A stretch of DNA of 21,427 bases from the NCBI GenBank assembly GCA_002345145.1, contig DDVC01000130.1, positions 1 to 21,427 of the forward strand. Reading direction: 5' to 3'. The notes under the pieces were generated by a model. It saw nothing but the letters and a program-made list of their open reading frames with translations. It had not been told where the DNA came from and made no database searches. The stretch comes from Bacteroidetes bacterium UBA2322 (GTDB taxonomy: Bacteria > Bacteroidota > Bacteroidia > Chitinophagales > UBA2359). Below are positions 1 to 7,250 of this stretch, piece by piece; the first letter of the stretch is position 1, and each line of letters starts with the position of its first letter. The translations under genes and the position numbers were made by a program.

Positions 1-476
1 CTTGCCCAAGGCTTCGGCAGCATACCTGCGCACCCTACTTCTTTTATCCCTCAAAGCGTTGATGAGCGGTTCTACAGCACGGACATCCCCTATCTCGCCC
101 AAGGCTTTCGCAGAATACGTTCTAAAATATTCATATTCACTCTTCAAAGCATTGATGAGTGGTTCTACGGAAGGCTTGCCTATCTCACTCAAGGCTTCGG
201 CAACATCAACGCGCAAATATCCCCATCTATTCTTCAAAGTAGCAAAGAGTGGTTCTACGGCGCGGGTATCACCTATCTTGCCCAAGGCTTTGGCAGCATA
301 CCTGCACACATCGCTATCTTCATCTTTTAAAGCGTTGATGAGCGGTTCTACGGCACGGGTATCACCTATCTTGCCCAAGGCTTCTACAGCAGTTTCGCGC
401 ACCCGCCAATATTCATCCTTCAAAGCGTTGATGAGCGGTTCTATGGCGCGGATATCACCTATATTACCCAAGGCAT
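1..476 (-). repeat. In-frame tandem DNA repeat (93 bp) encoding HEAT units
   Basis: On the plus strand the phrase cttgcccaaggcttc and close variants recur starting at 1, 94, 184, 277, 370 and 463, giving spacings of 93, 90, 93, 93 and 93 bases. Each period is one 31-residue HEAT unit; the 90-base unit lacks one codon. The segment corresponding to VEPLINALK is nearly identical at the DNA level between units, while the solvent-facing positions differ. This suggests duplication or gene conversion within the gene. Confidence 0.85.
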
Positions 477-1029
477 AGGCAGCAGCAGGTCGCTCCGATC
501 TTACCCCAAAATTTAAATAATAAAACCATATCGGTAGCTGTATATTCGTAGGCAATTCATTAGGTATGACCAAATTTTCGCTATCATTGAAAATAAACCG
601 GCTCTCTATGTTTTTACCCTCGTATGCTACCCATTCCTTTAATTCAATAGCATAAAGGTGGCTTGGGTTTACAGTTAGCTCTTGTAACGCTTTACCTTGC
701 CGCAAAACTGTCAACTGTTGCATTATAGGCTGCCAGTATCGGGGCACCAAAGCTGTTTCGCTATCGGGCAGGTAGGCAGATAACATGAGGCGGTAGGGCA
801 AAAATTCTATTTCGGATTGTAGTTTTTCCATGTTTTCCATTATGGCTGCGCCGTACATCATTTTTAGGGCAGTTTCGGGCAGTTCCATTTCGGTGTAATA
901 GTATTCAAGCAGTTCACCAAATACCGTAAAGCGCAGATTTATCTTAAATGTATGATTTTCTATGGGCAGCTCTATGGCGGCTTCACCTATGTACTGTGGC
1001 GGCAGGGTGGTGGTGTATAGGGTGGGCAT
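1..1029 (-). CDS. HEAT-repeat (PBS-lyase-type) protein, 3' end cut by window edge
   Basis: Reading the minus strand from an ATG at 1029 gives 343 open codons to the window edge, with an in-frame TAA 27 bases upstream of the start, so the start is well bounded. Residues 1 to about 178 are a mixed N-terminal region I do not recognise. From about residue 179 the protein is a run of 31-residue helical repeats with the core GDTRAVEPLINALKDE followed by a basic/aromatic stretch and AAEALGKI, which is the HEAT/PBS-lyase repeat pattern used for protein-protein scaffolding. At least five units are visible and the array continues off the edge. No signal peptide is seen, so it is probably cytoplasmic. 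It lies 87 bases downstream of the MoxR-like ATPase on the same strand and probably shares its transcript. The repeat identification is firm; the biological role is unknown. Confidence 0.85.
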   Translation of the reverse strand, partial: MPTLYTTTLPPQYIGEAAIELPIENHTFKINLRFTVFGELLEYYYTEMELPETALKMMYGAAIMENMEKLQSEIEFLPYRLMLSAYLPDSETALVPRYWQPIMQQLTVLRQGKALQELTVNPSHLYAIELKEWVAYEGKNIESRFIFNDSENLVIPNELPTNIQLPIWFYYLNFGVRSERPAAAYALGNIGDIRAIEPLINALKDEYWRVRETAVEALGKIGDTRAVEPLINALKDEDSDVCRYAAKALGKIGDTRAVEPLFATLKNRWGYLRVDVAEALSEIGKPSVEPLINALKSEYEYFRTYSAKALGEIGDVRAVEPLINALRDKRSRVRRYAAEALGK

Positions 1030-1116
1030 GGGGTTACAATTGGTGGGTTTTTGAGGTTAGCTTATGCGTTTGTGGCGGGTAGGTTGCACGTATCCATCCG
1101 ATTATTTTTATCGGGG

Positions 1117-2316
1117 TTATTTTTTTTCAAAAATATCCACAAATTCCTTAATTCCTTCGTCTGTAAAAATGGTTTGTATGGTTTGGAGGAGGTTTTGGTG
1201 TGTGTGGGTGCCGCTTTTTCGGGCAGATTCCATTATTTTTAGAAGCAATCCGTTTTTGAGGGCTTTTTTGAGCGAAACATAAATCACATCGCGGCGGTTG
1301 TTGTCAAACACGCTTTGGGTAAGTTGTAGGTAGTATTGAGCGGCGGGCAGCAGTTGGTTGGGCTGGTTGTATCGGCGTTCTATGGCGGCGTTTAGGGAGC
1401 CAAACAGTACAAATAATTCGCTGTCGTTAAGGTCTTTTACCTTTACCGCTATACTGCCGTTCAGTACTGTGTCGGGGTCGGGCAGGCGGAGTTTGGTGAT
1501 AAATTCAATAAAAGGCAGGGCAACCGAATTGCCAAGGCAGCCGCCGAGCAGTTCGTAAAACACGGTGTCGCCTTTGTTGCCTGCTTTGGGGGCTTTGCCC
1601 AACACATCGCACGAAGCCATGAGTGCGGTGGCAAAATCCCAAGTACGTGGGCTGGCAAAAGCGTGTTGGTCGGCTTCGGGGTTGGTGCGCAGCAGGTTGG
1701 GGGCGGTTTTTAGGAAAGCCAAGGTGCGCAGTTTCCAATAAGGCAATAAGTTGGCATGTTGTTGGGCGTCAATATGGGGCATTTGTGCGGAGTGGTAGCC
1801 GTTTTCTAAGGCATGAAGAAAGGCTTGCACAGGTAAATCCCAATAAAGGTGAACAAACCGGTTGCGCAGCGGGGGCGATAAATCCCAGCCGCCGGTCATT
1901 AAATCGGGCGGGTTGGCGGCGGCAACAATGCGTACGCGGGGTGGGAGTTGGTGAAAACCCACCTTTCGCTCCAATACCACGCGCAATAAGGCAGCCTGCA
2001 CAGCGGGCGGCGCGGTGGTGAGTTCATCAAGAAAGAGAATGCCCTCTCCGGAGGTTTCAAACTGTTTTACCCACTCCGGTACGGCGTAGTGTACGGCGCC
2101 ATTGTGAAAAACAGGCAGTCCCGAAAAATCGGTAGGGTCGTGAATAGAGGCAATAAGTGTAAGCACCGGAAAATTGGGTGCAGCAAGCGCCTCTAAAAAA
2201 CTGGATTTCCCCACGCCGGGCGGTCCCCAAACCAAAACGGGAATGCCCGTATAACCTTTGGGTGCAGGCGTTTGCAGCGCAATGAGCAGGGCTTCGGAGC
2301 CGGTAGGTTGTAACAT
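1117..2316 (-). CDS. MoxR-family AAA+ ATPase
   Basis: This 399-residue protein has the parts of an AAA_5/MoxR-type ATPase. Walker A GPPGVGKS is at residues 31-38 and Walker B ILFLDEL is near 93-99 with D97/E98. The sensor-1 stretch VAAANPP has N135, and the segment SPPLRNRFVH around 147-156 carries candidate arginine fingers. The region after about 170 is helical and ends with a charged tail. MoxR ATPases are usually oligomeric chaperone-like motors that act with a partner, often a von Willebrand factor A protein, to mature or remodel other complexes. Here the adjacent downstream partner is a HEAT-repeat protein instead. ATG at 2316 follows a good Bacteroidota -7 element by about 37 bases and has no Shine-Dalgarno sequence. 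The family is secure; the substrate is unknown. Confidence 0.9.
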   Translation of the reverse strand: MLQPTGSEALLIALQTPAPKGYTGIPVLVWGPPGVGKSSFLEALAAPNFPVLTLIASIHDPTDFSGLPVFHNGAVHYAVPEWVKQFETSGEGILFLDELTTAPPAVQAALLRVVLERKVGFHQLPPRVRIVAAANPPDLMTGGWDLSPPLRNRFVHLYWDLPVQAFLHALENGYHSAQMPHIDAQQHANLLPYWKLRTLAFLKTAPNLLRTNPEADQHAFASPRTWDFATALMASCDVLGKAPKAGNKGDTVFYELLGGCLGNSVALPFIEFITKLRLPDPDTVLNGSIAVKVKDLNDSELFVLFGSLNAAIERRYNQPNQLLPAAQYYLQLTQSVFDNNRRDVIYVSLKKALKNGLLLKIMESARKSGTHTHQNLLQTIQTIFTDEGIKEFVDIFEKK

Positions 2317-2352
2317 AACATTGAATAGATGTTTTTACTTTAAGCTAAATGG

Positions 2353-2360
2353 CAAAGTTA
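2353..2360 (-). promoter_or_regulatory. Bacteroidota -7 promoter element for the MoxR gene
   Basis: The minus strand reads TAACTTTG, an exact TAnnTTTG match, which would place transcription start roughly 30 bases before the ATG at 2316. The same octamer followed by CCAT also precedes the secreted protein gene at 10143. I see no convincing -33 element. Confidence 0.6.
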
Positions 2361-2407
2361 GGTAAAAAGTTCCAATAATGATGTTTTATGACTTGGGAAG
2401 GGAGGGT

Positions 2408-2435
2408 GTAGATACGCGCTGCCGTGCGTCTCTAC
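2408..2435. repeat. Imperfect 28-bp palindrome (ACGCACGG/CCGTGCGT type)
   Basis: The arms begin GTAGATACGC and end GCGTCTCTAC, and 11 of 14 arm positions pair. It is a decayed version of the cleaner palindrome at 7845-7871. It sits in the divergent gap between the MoxR gene and the gene at 2633. Confidence 0.6.
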
Positions 2436-2436
2436 T

Positions 2437-2506
2437 GTGATGATTGGAAGGTGAATGATTAGTTGTTAAAAAAAATGACTTTCCATTAACCCCTAACTAT
2501 TCACTG
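2437..2506. repeat. Degenerate heptamer-phased segment
   Basis: Ten consecutive seven-base words can be read in one phase, for example GTGATGA, GTGAATG, ATTAGTT, TTAACCC, CTAACTA, TTCACTG. They resemble the units of the clearer arrays elsewhere in the window, but similarity between neighbouring words is weak here. The left words are G-rich and the right words are C-rich. Confidence 0.35.
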
Positions 2507-2539
2507 CGTCCGGCTGTGTAAAAAGTGAAGGTAAATAGC

Positions 2540-2547
2540 TACCTTTG
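2540..2547 (+). promoter_or_regulatory. -7 promoter element TACCTTTG
   Basis: Exact TAnnTTTG match. Transcription from about 2553 would give a leader of about 80 bases before the ATG at 2633. The leader contains a perfect 9-bp inverted repeat (2562-2594). Confidence 0.55.
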
Positions 2548-2561
2548 CTAAATGCTTAAAG

Positions 2562-2594
2562 CCCTAATCTGCTGTGGTAAAAATGAGATTAGGG
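2562..2594 (+). promoter_or_regulatory. 5' leader hairpin
   Basis: CCCTAATCT at 2562-2570 pairs perfectly with AGATTAGGG at 2586-2594 across a 15-base loop. It lies between the proposed -7 element and the ATG at 2633. It is not followed by a T-run, so it does not look like an intrinsic terminator. Confidence 0.45.
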
Positions 2595-2632
2595 GTAAAA
2601 AAAACTGCAACCATGTTTTAGTATATTTGGTT

Positions 2633-4063
2633 ATGAACAAACAACCCCTATCAAACAAGCTCACTGTTTTGCTGCAAGCGCTTACCCCGCAAGAGCGCAA
2701 ACGCTTTAAAAAGTGGCTGCTATCGCCCTTTCATAATGAACAGACTTGTTTGGTAGAATTGTATAACCTACTGGCTGCCAACCTTAACAAAGGCGGGGCA
2801 GTTACCCTATCGGCTCATAAGTTGTGGAACAAAATTTATGCAGGTAAACCCTATAACGATGTGCGTTTTCGCAAACTCTGTTCCGATTTAGTGCAACAAG
2901 TGGAGGCTTTTTTAGCTTATCAGGAATATGCCGCACAACCACACCAATTGGGCATTAATTTGCTGCAAACGCTTGCCCAGCGAAAACTGAAACCCCTTTA
3001 CAACCAGTTTTTGAGCCATACCCAAGAGCAGCAAAACCGCATAAATGCCCCTAATGCCGAGTATTTTTATGAGCAGTACCGCTTAGAACTGATGCGCCAC
3101 GAACTTAAACAAGGAACAGGCAGAGAAGACAACCGGCAAATTTTTCATGCCGCCCTTGAGCATTTAGACCACTATTACCTTGCCGAAAAACTGAAACACT
3201 ACTGCAACCTGCTCAACTACCAATTGGTGCTGCATACGCCACAAATACCCGAACCCCAATTTATGGATACGCTGCTGGCTTACCTGCACACACAACCCGA
3301 AAACCGGCTTCCGCCCATTATTGCCGTTTACCTCCGCATAACCGGCACCCTTACACAACCCGATGACCCTACCCATTACCAACACCTTAAAAACCTGCTC
3401 GCACAATATGCCCCTTCTTTTTTGCACCGCGAAGCATGGACTATGTACGGATATGCCCAAAATTACTGCATACGTCAAATTAACGCCGGTAATGCCGTTT
3501 ATCTTGACGAGCTTTTTCAGCTATACCAAGATGCCCTGCAACAACAACTGCTATTTACCAATGGGCAACTGTCGCCCTGGCATTACAAAAATATAGTGGT
3601 GGTGGCGCTGCGCTTAAAAGCCTACCAATGGGCAGCCGGTTTTATTGAAGCATATAAAAACAGCCTTCCGCCTAAATTTGCCGCTAACGCTTATACCTAT
3701 AACAAAGCAAAACTGTTTTTTCATCAGGGGCAGTATGGCAAGGTTATTGAACTACTGCGCGAAGTTACTTACGACGATGTTTTTTATGAACTTGACTCAA
3801 AAGCTATGCTCCTAAAAACGTATTACGAAACTGATGAAACCGATGCTCTTTTGTCGTTGTTGTTAAGTTTTCGCATATTTTTGCGGCGCAAAAAAGGTAT
3901 TTCAGAGCATCATCGCACCAATTACCTTAACTTAGTGCGCTTTACCGAAAAACTACTTGCCCACCAGCCGGGTAATGCCCATAAACTCCTCCAACAACTC
4001 CATAAAACCAAAAACGTAGCCGATGCCAACTGGCTGAAAGAAAAACTGATTGCCAAGAAATGA
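2633..4063 (+). CDS. Conserved-looking all-helical protein of unknown function
   Basis: The 476-residue product starting MNKQPLSNKL is rich in Leu, Gln, Tyr and His and looks all-helical, with no signal peptide or membrane segment. The N-terminus has the pattern LTPQERKRFKKWLLSPF followed by repeated helix pairs. I associate this style with an uncharacterised Bacteroidota family of about 480 residues. The middle and C-terminal parts (for example YNKAKLFFHQGQYGKVIELL) look like TPR-type helical hairpins. The frame is open 81 bases further upstream to 2552, but those codons cover the leader hairpin and read like leader, so ATG 2633 is preferred. It is probably its own transcription unit with a heptamer array immediately after its stop. 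No enzymatic motif was found; function unknown. Confidence 0.8.
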   Translation: MNKQPLSNKLTVLLQALTPQERKRFKKWLLSPFHNEQTCLVELYNLLAANLNKGGAVTLSAHKLWNKIYAGKPYNDVRFRKLCSDLVQQVEAFLAYQEYAAQPHQLGINLLQTLAQRKLKPLYNQFLSHTQEQQNRINAPNAEYFYEQYRLELMRHELKQGTGREDNRQIFHAALEHLDHYYLAEKLKHYCNLLNYQLVLHTPQIPEPQFMDTLLAYLHTQPENRLPPIIAVYLRITGTLTQPDDPTHYQHLKNLLAQYAPSFLHREAWTMYGYAQNYCIRQINAGNAVYLDELFQLYQDALQQQLLFTNGQLSPWHYKNIVVVALRLKAYQWAAGFIEAYKNSLPPKFAANAYTYNKAKLFFHQGQYGKVIELLREVTYDDVFYELDSKAMLLKTYYETDETDALLSLLLSFRIFLRRKKGISEHHRTNYLNLVRFTEKLLAHQPGNAHKLLQQLHKTKNVADANWLKEKLIAKK

Positions 4064-4064
4064 T

Positions 4065-4169
4065 GAATTATGAATTATGAGTTATGAGTTATGAATTGCG
4101 AATTGCCACTATCCACTATCCACTAATCTCTAACCACTAACAACTAACCACTAACCCCCAACCACTAAC
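4065..4169. repeat. In-phase heptanucleotide array, 15 units
   Basis: Starting two bases after the stop of the preceding gene, the sequence divides into 15 consecutive seven-base units without any phase shift: GAATTAT twice, GAGTTAT twice, GAATTGC twice, CACTATC twice, then CACTAAT, CTCTAAC, CACTAAC, AACTAAC, CACTAAC, CCCCAAC, CACTAAC. The unit sequence drifts along the array while the period stays at seven. It fills the gap before the hydrolase gene at 4191. Confidence 0.85.
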
Positions 4170-4190
4170 CAAACTCCTTAAACTGAACCA

Positions 4191-4982
4191 ATGATTGAAG
4201 CCATTAAAAATGTTTTTCGCCAAAATGAGCAGGAGGTAGAAAAGCCCAGCCCACTGATGATGCTCTCCGAAGTGCGCACGGTTTTTGAACTGGGTATGTA
4301 TGTGGCGGCTTACCCTCTTTTACGCCTTACACCCCCTAAAGGAGACGGACACCCTATAATGGTGCTGCCCGGTTTTATGACCGGCGACCTAACCACCGTT
4401 CCGCTTAGGCATTTTTTAAACGGCTTGGGGTACAACGCCTACCCTTGGAACATGGGTCCTAACCTTGCCGACCAGCAGGTGGAGCTGCCGCTCATGAAGC
4501 GGGTAATGCGCCTTTATAACCGCCATAACCAAAAAGTTACCCTTATTGGGTGGAGTTTGGGCGGGGTGTATGCCCGCGAAATAGCCCGCGTAATACCCGA
4601 TTATGTAAGGCAGGTAATAACCCTTGCCTCCCCCTTTGCCGGTATAGACAAACCCAATAATGCCGTTTGGATTTACCAACTCATAAAGGGCGGCGCCTCA
4701 AAAGCCGATATTAGCCCCGATTTGCTTGACCGGATTAAACGACCGGTGCCGGTGCCTACTACTGCTATTTACAGCAAATATGATGGTGTAGTATCGTGGC
4801 AGCACTGCATAGAACAACAAGAAACCCCTATAACCCAAAACATAGAAGTAGAGTGCAGCCACTCTGGTTTTGGGCATCACCCTGCCGTGCTGATGTGTGT
4901 AGCAGAGCTGCTCGCTCAGCCCGAAGACAACTGGCAAAAATACAATAAAACCGAAGGCTGGCGCAAATGGCTGTATAAATAA
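4191..4982 (+). CDS. Alpha/beta-hydrolase (lipase/esterase-like)
   Basis: This 263-residue protein has an alpha/beta-hydrolase layout. A PIMVLPGFM strand and oxyanion-type loop lies near residues 55-63. The nucleophile elbow GWSLGG puts the catalytic serine at S122, and ITLASPFAG follows at about 143-151. The acid is probably D198 in YSKYDGVV. The likely histidine is H224 in CSHSGFGHHP, matching the SH.GxG..P pattern before the last helix in related lipases. It has no signal peptide, although residues 31-47 are hydrophobic and might contact membrane. The natural substrate cannot be read from sequence; an acyl ester or lactone is the general expectation. It is preceded by the heptamer array and followed by a convergent repeat-filled gap, so it is probably monocistronic. 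Confidence 0.85.
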   Translation: MIEAIKNVFRQNEQEVEKPSPLMMLSEVRTVFELGMYVAAYPLLRLTPPKGDGHPIMVLPGFMTGDLTTVPLRHFLNGLGYNAYPWNMGPNLADQQVELPLMKRVMRLYNRHNQKVTLIGWSLGGVYAREIARVIPDYVRQVITLASPFAGIDKPNNAVWIYQLIKGGASKADISPDLLDRIKRPVPVPTTAIYSKYDGVVSWQHCIEQQETPITQNIEVECSHSGFGHHPAVLMCVAELLAQPEDNWQKYNKTEGWRKWLYK

Positions 4983-5000
4983 ACCCCAATAAACGGTTAT

Positions 5001-5330
5001 ATTAACGTGAGGTTGGAGTTAAAACAAACGCCCGATAGAGAGGGATGCAGAGCGCTATCCCCAAAACCCGCAGCAAATTGCGGGGCGCTGCACCTAATAA
5101 GAACATGGTTTGTAGGTGTTTTACCAAGATTACGGGGCGCTGCCCCTTGTGTGTTACCAACATAAGTTGGCGCACTTACTTAGCAAAGGTGCAGCGCACC
5201 GTAATATAGGTAGCCACCAAGTTAAATGCCCGATTAACAAGGTGCAGCGCACCGTAATATACCACGCCATATGTTAAACACCTTTTGCTGTAAGCCTTTC
5301 AATATGCTCATAATTCCAACCTCGCGTTAT
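5001..5330. mobile_element. MITE-like non-coding element with ~20-bp terminal inverted repeats
   Basis: The left end TTAACGTGAGGTTGGAGTTA (5002-5021) matches the reverse complement of the right end, ATAACGCGAGGTTGGAATTA (5330-5311), at 17 of 20 positions. Between them are palindromic cassettes: GGGAT/ATCCC at 5042-5061, CGGGGCGCTGCACC near 5077-5095, CGGGGCGCTGCCCC near 5129-5148, and two exact copies of GGTGCAGCGCACCGTAATAT-type sequence at 5186-5207 and 5239-5260. The first cassettes are in one orientation and the last two in the other, so the whole element is roughly a large inverted repeat. There is no open frame for a transposase. No clear target-site duplication was found. It lies between two convergent genes and its hairpins could end transcription from both sides. 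Confidence 0.55.
5186..5260. repeat. Two identical 22-bp direct repeats inside the MITE-like element
   Basis: Copies at 5186-5207 and 5239-5260 share 22 identical bases with the core GGTGCAGCGCACCGTAA, spaced 53 bases apart. The core GGTGC-AGC-GCACC can itself form a small hairpin. Inverted relatives are at 5077-5095 and 5129-5148. Confidence 0.8.
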
Positions 5331-5356
5331 ACCATTGCATTCGGTATGCCCTTATG

Positions 5357-5438
5357 GAGGGGCAACCCGAGTTTGATGTAAAATGGTACACAAAGGTATA
5401 AGCGCACAACCGGCAGCATTTAGCACACGGATAACACT
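5357..5438 (+). repeat. Interspersed repeat family R1, copy 1
   Basis: Shares the ordered blocks GTTTGATGTAAAATGG, ACACAAAGGTAT, GGCAGCA and TAGCACACGGATAACACT with copies at 7493-7610 (plus) and 12322-12440 (minus). This copy ends right after the ATAACACT block and then switches to a GAAAAGT heptamer array. A small hairpin (ATACC/GGTAT, 5329-5347) precedes it. Confidence 0.75.
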
Positions 5439-5494
5439 GAAAAGTGAAAAGTGAAAAATTTTGGATACCATATACCGACTACCCACTACTCAGG
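5439..5494. repeat. Heptamer array, 8 units
   Basis: Units GAAAAGT, GAAAAGT, GAAAAAT, TTTGGAT, ACCATAT, ACCGACT, ACCCACT, ACTCAGG read in one phase. The array ends four bases before the stop of the methyltransferase gene on the opposite strand (5499). Confidence 0.6.
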
Positions 5495-5498
5495 TTGG

Positions 5499-6440
5499 TT
5501 ATTTCACTATCCGCAAACAGGTATGCGGCTTGGTGTTTTTAAAATCTTCGGGCAGTGTTTGGCGGGTAATATCGGTTATTTGGGCAGCGCGCAAAGATGC
5601 CAACTCAGGTTTAAAGCGGCGAAAATTGGTAGAAAAATAAATCACCCCGCCTTTGGGCATGAGTGATAGGGTTCGGTTTATCAGAAAAACATGGTCGCGC
5701 TGCACATCAAAAATGCCTTTCATGCGCTTGCTGTTAGAAAAAGTGGGCGGGTCTATTACCGCCAAATCAAATAAAGGGGCGGGTTTTTCAAAACTATGCA
5801 GCCATTGCAGCACATCGGTTTGCTCATATTTATTCTTTGCCTGAATAAAGCCGTTGAGCCTCATATTATCCATAGCCCACTGCAAATAAGTAGCCGACAT
5901 ATCAATGGTGAGGGTTTGGGCAGCGCCGCCTGCGGCGGCATAAACGGTAAAAGCGCCGGTGTAGGCAAACAGGTTTAAAAAGCGTTTGTTTTCTGCTTCG
6001 GCGGCTACCATGCCACGGGTTGTACGGTGGTCTAAAAACAAGCCGGTATCTAAATAATCAGATAGGTTTACCATAAACCTAAGTTCGTTTTCTTCTATAA
6101 TCTGCCTGTGGCGCAGTTCGGCAAGTTTTTCGTATTGGGTAATGCCTTTTTGCATTTGGCGGCGGCGGGTAAACAGCATATCGGGCTGTATATTCAGTAC
6201 CTTACAGGCAATTTGTTTACAGGCTTCTAACCATGCTGACTGCTCATCGGGAGTGCGGGGGCTGATGCGTTCATATTCGGCAAAATATATCATCTTATCG
6301 TAGAGGTCTATGCAAAACGGAAACTCCGGTATATCGCGGTCATATACCCGATAGCAGGAAACGGCTTCTCTTTTTGCCCATTTTCTGAGGTGTTTAAAGC
6401 GTTTTTGCAATCGGTTTTCAAACATAAGGAGGTGGTGCAT
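5499..6440 (-). CDS. rlmK: RlmK-like class I SAM-dependent 23S rRNA methyltransferase
   Basis: The 313-residue product resembles the C-terminal (RlmK) half of E. coli RlmKL along its whole length. The N-terminal ENRLQKRFKHLRKWAKRE and CYRVYDRDIPE blocks come first, followed by QKGITQYEKL. Next are VNLSDYLDTGLFLDHR at about 124-139, SAM-binding motif I LNLFAYTGAFTV at about 155-166, and catalytic motif IV DPPTFSNSKRM at about 230-240. The sequence GGVIYFSTNFRRFK lies near the C-terminus. RlmK makes m7G2069 in E. coli 23S rRNA. The THUMP and RlmL half that is fused in E. coli is absent, so this is a stand-alone version. ATG at 6425 (residue 6) would align better with the family start than ATG 6440. 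The methyltransferase class is certain; the exact target base is inferred. It follows the 194-residue gene by 35 bases and is probably co-transcribed with it. Confidence 0.88.
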   Translation of the reverse strand: MHHLLMFENRLQKRFKHLRKWAKREAVSCYRVYDRDIPEFPFCIDLYDKMIYFAEYERISPRTPDEQSAWLEACKQIACKVLNIQPDMLFTRRRQMQKGITQYEKLAELRHRQIIEENELRFMVNLSDYLDTGLFLDHRTTRGMVAAEAENKRFLNLFAYTGAFTVYAAAGGAAQTLTIDMSATYLQWAMDNMRLNGFIQAKNKYEQTDVLQWLHSFEKPAPLFDLAVIDPPTFSNSKRMKGIFDVQRDHVFLINRTLSLMPKGGVIYFSTNFRRFKPELASLRAAQITDITRQTLPEDFKNTKPHTCLRIVK

Positions 6441-6475
6441 AGGTAGCAGGCAGGTTGTTGTTTGGTAAAATTTGT

Positions 6476-7060
6476 TTATAGCAGAATTTGCTGCATCAGG
6501 TCTTTAAAATGCAGGGGGTTGGTAAAATTATGGTCGGAGTAGGGGTGGCATATAAATTTAATTTGTATAGGCCGGTCGTTGTGCAGCAGGTGTTCAATGG
6601 TTATATTGCCATATAGTTGGTTTAGTTTACCCTGTTCATCGGGCAAAGAAAATCGGGGTTTAAGGTAATGCCGTTCAATGGTTTGTACGTATGTTGGTCG
6701 GGCAAAATTTTTCACATCGGAAACATATACGCGGTAATTTAGTTTTTTTACCTGTTCTTTCAGGTAATCAAACAGGCATTGAAACTGTTGGGCAGTTGCT
6801 TGTACGGGCTGGTAGGTAAGCATAAACCCGCGGCTTTTTTGGGTGTGCAAAATAAGGAGGTTATCGGATTGGGGGTTTTGGGTTGTAAAGTAGTCGTCAA
6901 ACTGTTTGGCAAGAAAACCCACAAGGTAGTCTTTATGGTCGTTCAGTTTCCATATTTCGTATTGATGTTTTTCTTCGTTTGTACGCGAAATAAGTTCATG
7001 CAATACCGGCGAGTTGGCAACGGTTTGTTTTTGGAACAGGTTTTTGAAAAAATCAAGCAT
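6476..7060 (-). CDS. Hypothetical protein upstream of the rRNA methyltransferase
   Basis: This is a 194-residue soluble-looking protein starting MLDFFKNLFQKQ, with no signal peptide, membrane span or recognisable motif. It is rich in aromatic and charged residues, and a possible alpha/beta pattern is visible (for example DNLLILHTQKSRGFMLTYQPV followed by a helix with FDYLKEQVKKL and then YRVYVSDV). It lies 35 bases upstream of the RlmK-like gene on the same strand, which suggests one transcript, but the pairing alone does not prove a ribosomal role. ATG 7060 is the natural start; no TAnnTTTG element was found immediately upstream. Function unknown. Confidence 0.7.
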   Translation of the reverse strand: MLDFFKNLFQKQTVANSPVLHELISRTNEEKHQYEIWKLNDHKDYLVGFLAKQFDDYFTTQNPQSDNLLILHTQKSRGFMLTYQPVQATAQQFQCLFDYLKEQVKKLNYRVYVSDVKNFARPTYVQTIERHYLKPRFSLPDEQGKLNQLYGNITIEHLLHNDRPIQIKFICHPYSDHNFTNPLHFKDLMQQILL

Positions 7061-7210
7061 AACAAAGGGGGTTAGTTACGTTTAACATTAGCAGCTACTA
7101 CCTCATTAAAACTCCAAACCCGATGTTTATGTTTAGCGCTCTGCCTGTTGCTTTTTTAGGCAAAACATTTACCTGCCTAAACAATACAAGCCGGGCAACG
7201 TGTTTTTGTG

Positions 7211-7218
7211 TATATTTG
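7211..7218 (+). promoter_or_regulatory. -7 promoter element TATATTTG
   Basis: Exact TAnnTTTG match. A start site near 7224 would leave a leader of about 25 bases to the ATG at 7251. This supports the small lipoprotein being an expressed gene. Confidence 0.55.
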
Positions 7219-7250
7219 CCCTGTTTTGTACATTTTATAATGTTACCGTT

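Noticed and set aside
1..476. CRISPR-like regular repeats
   Set aside because: The 93-base units are contiguous, in frame and code for HEAT helices; there are no unique spacers between short repeats.
2..478. Plus-strand open frame of 158 codons with repeated SFKALMSGS-type phrases
   Set aside because: It is the antisense shadow of the minus-strand HEAT repeats; the 93-base periodicity and sensible protein pattern belong to the minus-strand frame.
1623..2021. 132-codon plus-strand frame inside the MoxR gene region
   Set aside because: Antisense to Walker A/B-containing coding sequence; rich in Arg, Gly and Trp as typical for a shadow frame.
2622..2629. TATATTTG as the promoter for the gene at 2633
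   Set aside because: A start site 5 to 7 bases after it would fall at or beyond the ATG at 2633; the element at 2540-2547 fits better.
2317..2632. tRNA or riboswitch in the divergent gap
   Set aside because: No cloverleaf or known aptamer pattern; only a palindrome, degenerate heptamers, promoter elements and one simple hairpin.
5001..5330. Insertion sequence with transposase
   Set aside because: No open frame of useful length on either strand inside the inverted repeats.
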